Assembly: GCA_036186865.1 (NCBI GenBank)
Contig: AP025069.1
Location: 8,521,246 to 8,585,245, forward strand
Source: Eustoma russellianum
Lineage: Eukaryota > Streptophyta > Magnoliopsida > Gentianales > Gentianaceae
DNA length: 64,000 nt
Direction of reading: 5' to 3'
Of this stretch, positions 1-9,168 are shown piece after piece (position 1 is the stretch's first letter; the number at the start of each line of letters is the position of its first letter). The notes under the pieces are model-generated. The model had not been told where the DNA came from and did no database searches. It saw only the letters and a list, made by a program, of their open reading frames with translations. Both the position numbers and the translations under genes were made by a program.

Positions 1-34
1 CAAGGCAACCATGTTTTGAGCAACATATTCCACA

Positions 35-39
35 ACCTG
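35..39. repeat. Target-site duplication, left copy (element 1)
   Basis: ACCTG directly precedes the TGTTAG start of the 5' LTR and is repeated directly after the 3' LTR at 9811-9815. A 5-bp duplication is the norm for Ty1/copia integrase. It fixes both ends of the element and shows that the two LTRs belong to one insertion. Confidence 0.9.
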
Positions 40-278
40 TGTTAGTTTATGAAATGTTTTGATGATACAAAAAGATGTTTTAAAAGGACTAAGATAAAAT
101 TTCATATCTTTAGTTCGAAGCAAAATTGATGTAAACATGTGCGAGACGAAAAATCTCTCATGAATCGGATGAAGGTTACATCAGCCCTTCAAGAGATCCA
201 TGTGAAGCTTGGAAAAATTTAAGCACTCAGATCCACGTCATACTCTCAGCCAAGAGACATAGATCGATTGACGTATAT

Positions 279-507
279 CTGAGAGGCGTCGATCTCTCAG
301 TTAAGCATACGTCGATCGATCGACGTATAACTGAGAGACGTCGATCTCTCAGCTTTAGGTATGTCGATCGATCGACATACATCTGAGAGACGTCGATCTC
401 TCAGCCTGATGACGTCGATCGATCGATGTCATTCTGAGAGACATCGATCTCTCAGTTAGGCTGACGTCGATCGATCGACGTCTGACTGAGAGACGTCGAT
501 CTCTCAG
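279..507 (+). repeat. 52-bp tandem array of alternating palindromes in U3
   Basis: Five copies of a near-palindrome with arms ctgagaga and tctctcag around a 6-bp centre begin at 279, 331, 383, 434 and 486, a period of 52, 52, 51 and 52 bp. Between them lie palindromes built on gtcgatcgatcgac, for example tacgtcgatcgatcgacgta at 308-327 and its tatgtcg...cgacata variant at 360-379. Outer bases change in pairs, so symmetry is kept. It lies upstream of the TATA-like box, where an enhancer or silencer would sit; that role is inferred. Confidence 0.9.
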
Positions 508-801
508 CCCTGGCATGTAGATCGATCGACGTCTCCAGGATTAAAAAATTTTCAAATGTTGGAACAAAATCCAAAGGAGATCTATGATATTTTCTCTCTC
601 CAATCTTGCTCAAATTTCTTGTGGACTTTAACCCAACATACTACATGCTTCCTTCACTATTTTAAATGTGTCTAAGATTCTCTAGGATGGCTATCCAAGA
701 TCAAATCACTCCATAGGGTGGCTAAAGACTATTTGGGCACTATCTTGACATTTTTGAAGATGAAGACTTGGTGGAGAGCTTCAAAAACGTGGTCAACTTT
801 A

Positions 802-813
802 TTTATAAATAGA
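802..813 (+). promoter_or_regulatory. TATA-like box of the 5' LTR
   Basis: The sequence tttataaataga is conserved at 9157-9168 in the 3' LTR. It lies downstream of the palindrome array and upstream of the hairpin run, a normal position for the LTR promoter. The transcription start is not mapped. Confidence 0.6.
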
Positions 814-956
814 AGAGGCTTGGATGAAGCAATTACACACTTTCAACATCATCTAGCTTCATTTTCCATTGTTGTATATTTCTCTCATACTTGTAAATTT
901 GTTTAAAGCTTGTCTAGCTTTTCCTTGATCTTCATTATTGTATATTGAGAGAAAGA

Positions 957-1270
957 GAGTCAAGCACAAGAGGAACCATAAATATTTGATCTCTTTCTTG
1001 TGCTTAGACTTGTGAGAAAGTGTGAACCTTACTATATTTCTCCAACCCACTGTAAGAAGTTCTTGAGGGAACTTTTGTTGAAGCAGTGAGGAAGCAAGAA
1101 GTTGTTCTTGCTAAGAGCTGTAGTTGCTGTAGTTGCACAAGTGTGTTTTGTGCAAGAAGTTGCTGTTGTTGTTGCTTACACTAAAGTGTCAGTGTAAGTG
1201 TTGCTGTGGTTGTTCTTATTGTTCATAATAAGAAGAGTAGTTGTTGAAAATCCACTTTGGAAACAAAGTG
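957..1270 (+). other. Run of seven stem-loops in the transcribed LTR
   Basis: Arms and spacing were read directly: 962-970 with 998-1006 (9 bp); 1057-1062 with 1069-1074 (6 bp, loop 6); 1094-1100 with 1105-1111 (7 bp, loop gttg); 1133-1140 with 1148-1155 (8 bp, loop 7); 1175-1182 with 1191-1198 (8 bp, loop 8); 1213-1220 with 1227-1234 (8 bp, loop 6); 1253-1259 with 1264-1270 (7 bp, loop gaaa, a GNRA-type tetraloop). All arms listed are perfect in the 5' LTR. The 3' LTR copy near 9412-9625 keeps them with little change. An RNA role in packaging, translation or dimerisation is inference. Confidence 0.75.
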
Positions 1271-1461
1271 TTAGTGGAGTAGAATCATTTGCGATTCAGA
1301 CCACTTTATATCCGGTGTACTCATTCATTATCTCTCATCTCAAATTCTTGCTCTGATTTTGAATATCCTTTTTGAGTTGAGACAAAAGAGAAAATTCTGC
1401 AAAAAGAGCCAAACACTCTATTCATCCCCCCCCCTCTAGAGTGTATTTCGGAGCTAACATT

Positions 1462-1474
1462 TGGTATCAGAGCC
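1462..1474 (+). other. Primer binding site, initiator Met-tRNA type
   Basis: tggtatcagagcc lies two bases after the LTR end. This is the usual plant primer site complementary to the 3' end of tRNA-iMet, used to prime minus-strand cDNA synthesis. Confidence 0.92.
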
Positions 1475-1522
1475 TAACCTTGATTGCTTGGCCTATCTTT
1501 GCAAGTAGCAAGGTTACAGATT

Positions 1523-2506
1523 ATGGCAACCTCAACCTCAACTTCAACCTCTTCATCTCCTAGGCCTACTGCACTATTTTCCAGATCAAACACTAAAGCA
1601 CCTATGTTTGATGCCCAAAATTATTCCTTGTGGAAATTTCGAATGATCAATCACTTGAAAGGCTGTGGATTCGATATATGGAGAGCCGTTGTCAAAGGAA
1701 TTGAAGTTCCTATGATTACCAACTCAAAAAGAGAATCAATATTCAAAGATGAGGATGACTACAGCGATGAAGAAAAGATAAGATTTTCCATTAATGGCAA
1801 AGCATTTGATATTCTTTCAAATGCTCTCACCACCACCGAGCTTATAAGACTTCAAGGTCTTGAAACAGCTCATGAGGCATGGAAAAGGCTTGAAATGATA
1901 CATCAAGGAACTGAGCAAGTAAGAATGGCCAAACAACTTATGCTCATGAAGGAGTATGAGATGTTCGGAATGAAAAGCAGTGAGAAGATTGAGGAGACAA
2001 TCGATCGATTCACACGAATAGTAAATCAACTCTCCATGGTTGACAAGAAAATCTCAAATGAAGACCTTGTCTCAAAACTCCTCAACTCTTTGCCAAGAGA
2101 ATGGACACCCAAAGTCACCGCCATCACCGAATCAAAGAATCTCAAGACTCTTACCCTTGATGAGCTATCCGGTAATCTTCTTACTCATGAAATTCTTATT
2201 GATGAACAAAATAGGATGAATCCCATCAAGCCTACACAAACATCACACAAAGGATTGGTAGTAGAGTCCGATGAATCGGATGAGGAAGTTGCCCTTTTAG
2301 TAAGAAAATTTAGAAGAATTGCAACTAGAAATAAAGCTCAGGCAAGAAAGTTTCTCAAGAAACCATCTAAAGAAAAGGAAGCAAGTGAAAATTGCTATAG
2401 ATGTGGTCGATCCGGTCACTTCATTGTCGATTGCCACGTAAAAGAACCGCAAAAGCAAGAGAAGAAGGTCTTTCCTCAAAACAAGAAAGCCCTCAATGCA
2501 AGGTAA
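1523..2506 (+). pseudogene. gag: gag, N-terminal part (Ty1/copia, UBN2-type)
   Basis: Gag builds the cytoplasmic particle that packages element RNA. The frame opens at 1484, but the ATG at 1523, giving MATSTSTS after a short leader, is the likelier start. The FDAQNYSLWKFRM stretch and the following helical region match UBN2/DUF4219-type copia gag. A CCHC knuckle, CYRCGRSGHFIVDC, lies near the end. The frame stops early at 2504-2506; similar sequence continues in the +1 frame from about 2490, so a one-base indel separates it from the C-terminal half. About 327 residues remain. Confidence 0.85.
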
Positions 2507-3222
2507 CCACGTGGGATGATCTCCTTTCGGAATCGGAAGGAGAAGAGAGTGAAGATCAAGGTGTTGGACTTGTGGCAATGGTTGACAATCCAAAGTTTCA
2601 ACATACTTGTCTTATGGCGATTGAAGATGACCTTGAGGTAAATTCTAACTCTTCAAATTTACATGATGAAATAGGAGATTTGCAAGATGACTTTGAGAAA
2701 TTAAATTTGAAATATAAGAATTTAAAGAAAGAATTCAAGAAATGCATTTTAGAAAATAAGAGCTTGCATGACAAAAATATTTTGATGTTTCAAGAGCATG
2801 ATATCATACTTACCATGCATAAAACCGTAGCTCTTGAAAATGAAGAAATTAGAAAAGAATGTGAGAAACTAAAGTTAGACTTACAAAGACTAACAAATGG
2901 TAAAAACAACTTAGACATATTACATGGAAATCAAAGAATTGGAAATGATAAATCTGGTTTAGGATTTAACTCATCATCTTCTTCTATTAAACCTAAGTCC
3001 TTAAAGAAAAAGGCAAACAATAGAAAAACACAACAAAATTCATCATCTTCTACACCAAAGCATGTACCCACTTGTTTTTATTGCAATAAACTAGGACATA
3101 TAAAGAAAGCATGTAAAGCTCGATTTGAAAGCACATATGTTTGGAAGCTAAGGGTCGAAAAACTAACCCTAAAGGACCCAACCATCAAAGGGTACCAATG
3201 CATACATCTTTTGGTTTTGTAG
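2491..3222 (+). pseudogene. gag: gag, C-terminal part with coiled coil and second CCHC knuckle
   Basis: In a different frame from the N-terminal half. It begins with the acidic TTWDDLLSESEGEESED segment, then a long charged helical region (about 2660-2930; heptad-like DDFEKLNLKYKNLKKEF) and a second CCHC knuckle, CFYCNKLGHIKKAC. A coiled coil after the first knuckle is typical of Sirevirus Gag, and published work on this lineage reports binding to LC8-like dynein light chains through this region; binding by this copy is untested. Coding sense changes frame near 3150 and a TAG at 3220-3222 precedes protease. Confidence 0.8.
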
Positions 3223-4122
3223 GCTCTCAAGATAAATGGAGTAGCCAAAGAAGAAGGAACCAAATGGCTTATGGACAGCGGATGTTCAACTCACATGACC
3301 GGAGACAAGACGTTGTTCACCAAGCTCAAGCTCCAAGATGGTGGAACGGTGCATTTTGGCAATGGGAGAGCCAAAATCCTTGGACATGGAGAACTTGGTA
3401 ATTCTTCCTTTACTATTAATAATGTACTATATGTAGAAGGGCTTAAGTATAATTTGATAAGTGTTAGCCAATTATGTGATGCTAATTTTCAAATAGACTT
3501 TGTGAAAAGAAAATGTGTTGTGAAAAAGAACGATAAGATTGTTTTTGAAGCTATTCGTAAAAATGATGTTTACAAATTTAGCACACATGATTTGATATCA
3601 CAAAATGTTTCTTTCCTAGTTGCCAAAAATGATTTGACTCAACTATGGCACAGACGACTTGGACATATTAGCTTTAAAAACTTCAAAGAGATTTGCAAAA
3701 ATGAAAAGGTCCAAGGTCTTCCAAAATTAAATTTCGAAAACCATGGCTTATGTGACACTTGTCAAAAAGCAAAGCTTGTTAAAATAAGCTTGAAACCCAA
3801 AAGTGAAATCTCCACCACCAAACCCCTACAATTGCTTCATATGGATTTGTATGGGGATATTGGTACAGCAAGTCTAAGTGGAAAACATTACACCTTTGTG
3901 GTGGTAGATGACTTCTCTAGGTACACTTGGGTAATGTTCTTAGCTAAAAAGAATGATGCATGCCAAGAATTTATAAAGCTTTGTAAAAGATTAGAAAATC
4001 AAAGAGAGGACACAATCAAGAATTTTGTGTATCCAAGGGGTATGGACACAATTTCTCAGCTCCAAGAACTCCTCAACAAAATGGTGTTGCGGAAAGGAAG
4101 AATAGAACACTTCAAGAAATGA
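3223..4122 (+). pseudogene. pol: pol: protease, GAG_pre-integrase and integrase N-terminal part
   Basis: The aspartic protease active site is seen as WLMDSGCSTHMTG near 3268. The GAG_pre-integrase HHCC region starts LWHRRLGHISF, with CDTCQKAK. The integrase core opens LLHMDLYGD (first catalytic Asp) and YTFVVVDDFSRYTW. The core then breaks: between about 4005 and 4050 the segment normally carrying the second catalytic Asp is missing, and the frame shifts, so the conserved PQQNG/ERKNR region is read in the frame of the next block. Integrase must be inactive. A TGA ends the frame at 4120-4122. Confidence 0.85.
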
Positions 4123-4415
4123 GTAGAGCCATGCTAAACGAATTTGAGTTACCCAAATATTTTTGCGCCGAAGCGGTAAATACCGCCTGTCATGTGATCA
4201 ATAGAGTCTATTTGAGACCATTTCTCAAAAAGACTCCTTATGAGCTTTGGAAAGGTAGAGTACCAAATATTGGTTATTTCAAGGTTTTTGGTTGTAAGTG
4301 CTTTATACTTAACACCAAAGATAACTAGGATAAACTCGACTTCAAAGCAGATGAAGGAATCTTTATAGGCTATGCTCAAAATAGCAAGGCATTTAGAGTA
4401 TATAATAAAAGAAGC
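4119..4415 (+). pseudogene. pol: pol: integrase C-terminal part
   Basis: Continues integrase in the third frame: AMLNEFELPKYFCAEAV, TPYELWKGRVPNIGYFKVFG and, after an in-frame TAG at 4326-4328, DEGIFIGYAQNSKAFRVYN. These are standard Ty1/copia integrase C-terminal and linker motifs. It runs in the same frame into the RT segment. Confidence 0.8.
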
Positions 4416-5393
4416 ATGAAAGTTGAAGAATCAATTCATGTCAAATTTAGTGAACTCAATGAGGACAAATCAAACATTAATGATGATGATGATGATGAAA
4501 TAATTGAAGTAAGCCATATAGAGAAATTTGAGAATCCAAAAGGTAATATTGTTACTGACCTTAGGATTGATCCACTTGAACCTAAGGTTGAAAATGAAGA
4601 AGTAGGAGGAGATACCTCAAATTTACCGGATTCATACAAGTATAGGAAAGATCACCCTAAAGAGTTGATATTAGGTGAAACTAGCCAAGGCATAATGACT
4701 AGGAGAAAATTCAATGAAAATGCCTTCATTTCACAAGTTGAGGCTAAAAACATAAAGGAGGCAATAAATGATGAAGATTGGGTATTGGCTATACAAGAAG
4801 AGTTAAATCAATTTGAAAGAAGTGATGTTTGGGAATTAGTTGCTAAACCTAGTGATCATCCCGTAATTGGTACTAAATGGGTATTTAGAAATAAAATGGA
4901 TGATAAAGGAAACATCACTAGAAACAAAGCTAGGTTAGTAGCACAAGGTTATAGGCAAGAGGAAGGCATAGACTATGATGAAACGTTTGCCCCCGTAGCC
5001 AGGTTAGAAGTTATTAGGATGCTATTAGCATATGCATGCTATAAGGATTTCAAACTATATCAAATGGATATGAAATCCGCATTCTTGAATGGAATAATTC
5101 AAGAAGAGGTCTATGTAGCTCAACCTCCGGGGTTTGAAAATCATGATTATCCAAATCATGTTTTTAAACTCAAAAAGGCCCTTTATGGACTTAAACAAGC
5201 TCCTAGGGCTTGGTATGATAGGTTAAGTAACTTCCTACTTGACAACGAGTTTTCAAGAGGAAAAGTCGACACTACTCTTTTTATTAAAGAACAAGGAAAC
5301 CATCAATTGCTTGTTCAAATTTATGTGGATGATATTATATTTGGTGCTACTAACGATTCTTTTTGTAAGCATTTTGCAAAATTGATGGAATGA
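4416..5393 (+). pseudogene. pol: pol: reverse transcriptase
   Basis: RVT_2-type RT. Fingers and palm motifs run in order: WELVAKPSDHPVIGTKWVFR, NKARLVAQGYRQEEGIDYDE, TFAPVARLEVIRMLLA, QMDMKSAFLNG, KKALYGLKQAPRAWYD, and the active-site IYVDDIIFG with both Asp residues present. The RT core itself looks intact. A TGA at 5391-5393 splits it from RNase H in the same frame. An acidic linker (DDDDDEIIEV) precedes it. Confidence 0.92.
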
Positions 5394-6266
5394 GAATTCG
5401 AAATGAGCATGATGGGTGAACTCAACTACTTCCTTGGTCTACAAATCAAGCAAACTCAAGATGGAGTGTACATATCTCAAATAAAGTACACAAAGGATTT
5501 GCTCAAGAAGTACAAATTCGAGGATGGAAGAAGTGTGAGCACTCCGATGAGCACAAGTACAAAGCTTGACAAAGATGAAAAAGGAAAGCCGGTTGAGGTA
5601 ACCAAATATAGGGGTATGATTGGTAGTTTACTTTATTTAACAGCTAGTAGACCAGATATTTTGCATGCTGTGTGCTTATGTGCTAGATTTCAAAGTATGC
5701 CTAAGGAATCACATTTAGTTGCTGTTAAACGTATCTTTAGGTATTTAAAAGGAACTTTGAATTTTGGATTGTTTTATCCCAAAAATGGATGTTTTGATTT
5801 AAGATGGTATAGTGACTCCGACTATGCCGGAAATCTTGTTGATAGGAAAAGCACCTCCGGGACGTGTCAATTCCTTGGAGATTGCTTGGTTTCTTGGTTC
5901 TCTAAGAAACAAAATAGTGTGTCGCTTTCAACGGCAGAATCCGAATATATATCGGCCGCTTCATGTTGTGCACAACTACTTTGGATGACAAACACATTGA
6001 ATGATTACAATGTTAAGTTTGATAAAGTTCCCATCCTATGTGACAATACCTCAGCTATAAGTATAGCACAAAACCCGGTTCATCATAGTAGAACAAAACA
6101 CATTGAAGTGAGACATCACTTCATAAGAGATTGCATTCAAAAAGGATTGGTATGCATTGAGTTTGTTCCAACAAATGACCAACTGGCGGATATCTTTACC
6201 AAATCTCTCCCTACTAAGACATTCGAATCAATTAGAACAAGATTGGGAATGATAAACATCAGTTAA
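5394..6266 (+). pseudogene. pol: pol: RT thumb and RNase H
   Basis: Same frame as the RT after one nonsense codon. It starts EFEMSMMGELNYFLGLQIKQ and continues with YRGMIGSLLYLTASRPDI. RNase H follows with WYSDSDYAGNLVDRKSTSG, SLSTAESEYISAA, CDNTSAISIAQNPVHHSRTK and the C-terminal DQLADIFTKSLP. The RNase H acidic residues are present. It ends at a natural stop before a non-coding stretch. Confidence 0.9.
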
Positions 6267-6299
6267 AGGGATGAAAATTAAAAATTTCAAAATCAGAGA

Positions 6300-6412
6300 C
6301 TTGTCGAACGATCGACGTATCAAAACAAGAGATCGACATACGTCGATCTCTGACATCGATCGATCGACGTACGTCGAACTCAGATGTCGATCGATCGACG
6401 TCGTCGAATTCA
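6300..6412 (+). repeat. Third palindrome block, between pol and the extra ORF
   Basis: Carries the same motif vocabulary as the LTR arrays: gtcgatcgatcgac-type palindromes at about 6355-6372 and 6382-6400, and agagatcga paired with tcgatctct around a 6-bp centre near 6330. It is shorter and less regular than the LTR arrays. It lies about 220 bp upstream of the extra-ORF ATG, in what would be that ORF's own promoter or leader. Confidence 0.8.
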
Positions 6413-6630
6413 GCAACCTTAAAATCTCTGCACCCGAAACCCTTCCTCATTTTTCACTCAAACATTTTGGCTGAAAAGCTACAAAATCAGACGCCCCTCT
6501 TTCCAAAACCACTTCATCTCTTCAATTTCATCTCCAAAACAAAACTTCTTCATCTTTACACTTGATTTTCATCTTCTTCATTCATTCCTCTCTAGAAATC
6601 CCTAAATTTCAAATCCAAATTCCTCTCAAA

Positions 6631-7686
6631 ATGTCTTCAAGAAGCAAAAATACAACCAAGAGACCTAGATCTTCTAGGGGTGGAGGAGAAAGTTCAAGCT
6701 CCTCTCAAGGACAATCTTCTCAACCTAGGATGAAACAATCAATGGACATGAGTCAAGGGCGCGTACTTGCCGGGATTAGAAATGAGCTCACCTTATCAAA
6801 CTTCCCTTGGATTAAAGCAAAAGATGCCAAAGAGGCCTTGACGGAACCCTTGCCACCAGGGCAAATAAGGTATATAACTAGACATTCTCAGATTTTATAT
6901 GATAAATGGGATGATGATGAAAGAGCAACCATCCCACTCAAGTTGCTTAGAATAAATGATATTCTAAGCAATAATGAACTAAGCCCAATCATTGAGTGGT
7001 TGGATGTTCAAGAGTGGAGGAGTATATGGAATGAGAATGAGATGTCAAAAATGTCAACTAGGTATACTCGACTATTTTATGCAAATTTGTGGATTGAATA
7101 CATAAATAACCTTCCTTTAGCCCTACACTCTGTTATTGATGGCCACCATATCAAATGGAAAGTTGAAAAGATTTGTGACTTGATTGGTGTACCCAACGAA
7201 GGGTATTTTGAGTTTGATGCCTGGAAATGGGATGCTGCTAGGTGGAAGATCTCTGAAGATGAAGTAAAATCTTTCTTAGGTCTCCATCCTAGTAAAAACA
7301 CAAATGACGTGCCTTTAGTTTATCGTACTCTTCTGGCCATTGTTACATTTTGTATCAATGGTAAATCCGCAAAATTGCCAAGTAACCTTGATTTCTACAT
7401 AGCATACCAAATAGCTAACTGTGAAAAGGTTAACTTTGGGAAGCTTTTCATGACGAATGTTATCGAAGCCGCAACCAAGCAAAACAAGGCCCTACCCTAT
7501 AGTAACCTTATTTATAGGATGCTTGTGAAGTCGGGTATTCAGGTAGATGACACGGATGTTGACAACATTACGCACAAGGACTTCTATGATAAAGTCAACA
7601 TCCAACAAATACTGAAGTCTATAAAAGAGGCAATGATGAGAGAACAAGAGGAGGAAGAAAGAGAAGACGAAGACCTTCCGGATTAG
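6631..7686 (+). CDS. Extra ORF after pol, function unknown (351 aa)
   Basis: The frame is open from 6562, but the ATG at 6631 follows a CT-rich leader ending tcctctcaaa and starts a basic, Ser-rich tail (MSSRSKNTTKRPRSSRGGG). The middle is globular and Trp/Tyr-rich (WLDVQEWRSIWNENEM, RLFYANLWIEYINNLP, FDAWKWDAARWKISEDEVKS). The end is a Glu-rich helix (REQEEEEREDEDLPD). It resembles proteins annotated as 'putative plant transposon protein' domains; this is a recollection, not a search. No transmembrane segment is obvious, so an envelope role is doubtful. Sireviruses often have an extra ORF here. It is the longest intact frame in the window. Confidence 0.7.
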   Translation: MSSRSKNTTKRPRSSRGGGESSSSSQGQSSQPRMKQSMDMSQGRVLAGIRNELTLSNFPWIKAKDAKEALTEPLPPGQIRYITRHSQILYDKWDDDERATIPLKLLRINDILSNNELSPIIEWLDVQEWRSIWNENEMSKMSTRYTRLFYANLWIEYINNLPLALHSVIDGHHIKWKVEKICDLIGVPNEGYFEFDAWKWDAARWKISEDEVKSFLGLHPSKNTNDVPLVYRTLLAIVTFCINGKSAKLPSNLDFYIAYQIANCEKVNFGKLFMTNVIEAATKQNKALPYSNLIYRMLVKSGIQVDDTDVDNITHKDFYDKVNIQQILKSIKEAMMREQEEEEREDEDLPD

Positions 7687-7848
7687 GCACCCATTCTTGA
7701 ACCAGAAACTCATGAAGAACCAAGTAGCTTGAGCTCAAATGTCCCAGAACTTCAAGCTCAAGTTGCTAGTCTTCAACACGAGGTTGGGAGCTTCGTAGCA
7801 AGGTATCCGTCCATGAGTCAAGGTTTGCAAAGCTCAAGGCAAAGATGA
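7687..7848 (+). pseudogene. Cut-off C-terminus of the extra ORF
   Basis: Downstream of the TAG at 7684-7686 the same frame stays open for 53 codons to a TGA at 7846-7848. It encodes an acidic stretch and a helix with coiled-coil character (ELQAQVASLQHEVGSF). The TAG is probably a recent nonsense mutation in a protein of about 405 residues; readthrough is possible but has no support here. Confidence 0.5.
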
Positions 7849-8004
7849 AAGCTTGCATTCTTGGCATAACATTCTCTTCAGACAAAGACTAGGGTGGTTG
7901 TTTTAGCTTGCATCTTGTTTTAACTTAGAATTTGTTGTTGGTTGTAAAACTTGGATGTGTCTTTGAATTTAATGAAGTATTATTGCTTATTTTTTGATGC
8001 TTTC

Positions 8005-8393
8005 AAAAAGGGGGAGAAAATGGTTATAATGGTTATTGTTGCTGTTGCTGCTTTAGTGGCTTATTTGTTCTTATTGGCTTATTTGTTAAAATGGTTTATT
8101 GCATGATGAGATTGTTGGATAGCTGGCAAAATGAGGTAAGCTTGAAAATTGAAATCCTTGTTAATTGATGATGAGCATGAACAGTTATTTGGTTGAGGGG
8201 GAGCAAATTTCAAAGAAAAGTATTTTGGTTGAAATTGCAAAATCTTGTTCACATTGACCACTACGGAAGTTATAAAGCGCACATACTTAAGGGGAGATTG
8301 ATATTTTTCAAGTTTGAAACACTCAAACAGTTAAAACAAAGGAAAAACATCTTTTAGAATCTCGTTTCTTGAAATCATCAAAAAGGGGGAGAT
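8005..8393 (+). other. Cluster of polypurine tracts before the 3' LTR
   Basis: Four related purine runs occur: aaaaagggggagaaaatgg at 8005-8023, ttgagggggagcaaattt at 8193-8210, taaggggagattg at 8288-8300, and aaaaagggggagat at 8380-8393. The last abuts the 3' LTR and is the expected primer for plus-strand synthesis. Multiple tracts in this interval have been reported as a Sirevirus feature. Confidence 0.8.
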
Positions 8394-8633
8394 TGTTAGT
8401 TTATGAAATGTTTTGATGATACAAAAAGATGTTTTAAAAGGACTAAGATAAAATTTCATATCTTTAGTTCGAAGCAAAATTGATGTAAATATGTGCGAGA
8501 CGAAAAATCTCTCATGAATCGGATGAAGGTTACATCAGCCCTTCAAGAGATCCATGTGAAGCTTGGTAAAAATTTAAGCACTCAGATCCACATCATACTC
8601 TCAGCCAAGAGACGTAGATCGATTGACGTATAT

Positions 8634-8862
8634 CTGAGAGACGTCGATCTCTCAGTTAAGCATACGTCGATCGATCGACGTATAACTGAGAGACATCGAT
8701 CTCTCAGCTTTAGGTATGTCGATCGATCGACATACATCTGAGAGACGTCGATCTCTCAGCCTAATAACGTCGATCGATCGACGTCATTCTGAGAGACGTT
8801 GATCTCTCAGTCAGGCTGACGTCGATCGATCGACGTCTGACTGAGAGACGTCGATCTCTCAG
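8634..8862 (+). repeat. 52-bp palindrome array, 3' LTR copy
   Basis: Near-palindromes begin at 8634, 8686, 8738, 8789 and 8841, the same 52, 52, 51, 52 spacing as in the 5' LTR. Differences from the 5' copy are mainly at CG dinucleotides. Confidence 0.9.
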
Positions 8863-9156
8863 CCCTGGCACGTAGATCGATCGACGTCTCCAGGATTCAA
8901 AAATTTTCAAACGTTGGAACAAAATCAAAGGGAGATCTATGATATTTTCTCTCTCCAATCTTGCTCAAATTTCTTGTGGACTTTAACCCAACATACTACA
9001 TGCTTCCTTGACTATTTTAAATGTGTCTAAGATTCTCTAGGGTGGCTATCCAAGATCAAATCACTCCATAGGGTGGCTAAAGACTATTTGGGCACTATCT
9101 TGACATTTTTGAAGATGAAGACTTGGTGGAGAGCCTAAAAAACGTGGTCAACTTTA

Positions 9157-9168
9157 TTTATAAATAGA
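9157..9168 (+). promoter_or_regulatory. TATA-like box of the 3' LTR
   Basis: tttataaataga, identical to 802-813. It could drive transcription into the flanking DNA to the right. Confidence 0.55.

Larger units (their letters stand above)
40..1459 (+). repeat. 5' LTR of element 1
   Basis: A 1420-bp LTR starting TGTTAG and ending CTAACA, matched almost throughout by 8394-9810. U3 holds the 52-bp palindrome array, a TATA-like box lies at 802-813, and the R/U5 part holds a run of hairpins. The primer site follows after one base. Confidence 0.95.

Noticed and set aside
279..507. CRISPR-like spacing of the 52-bp array
   Set aside because: The units are contiguous palindromes without unique spacers, lie in a plant LTR and recur in the partner LTR. 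It is an LTR tandem repeat.
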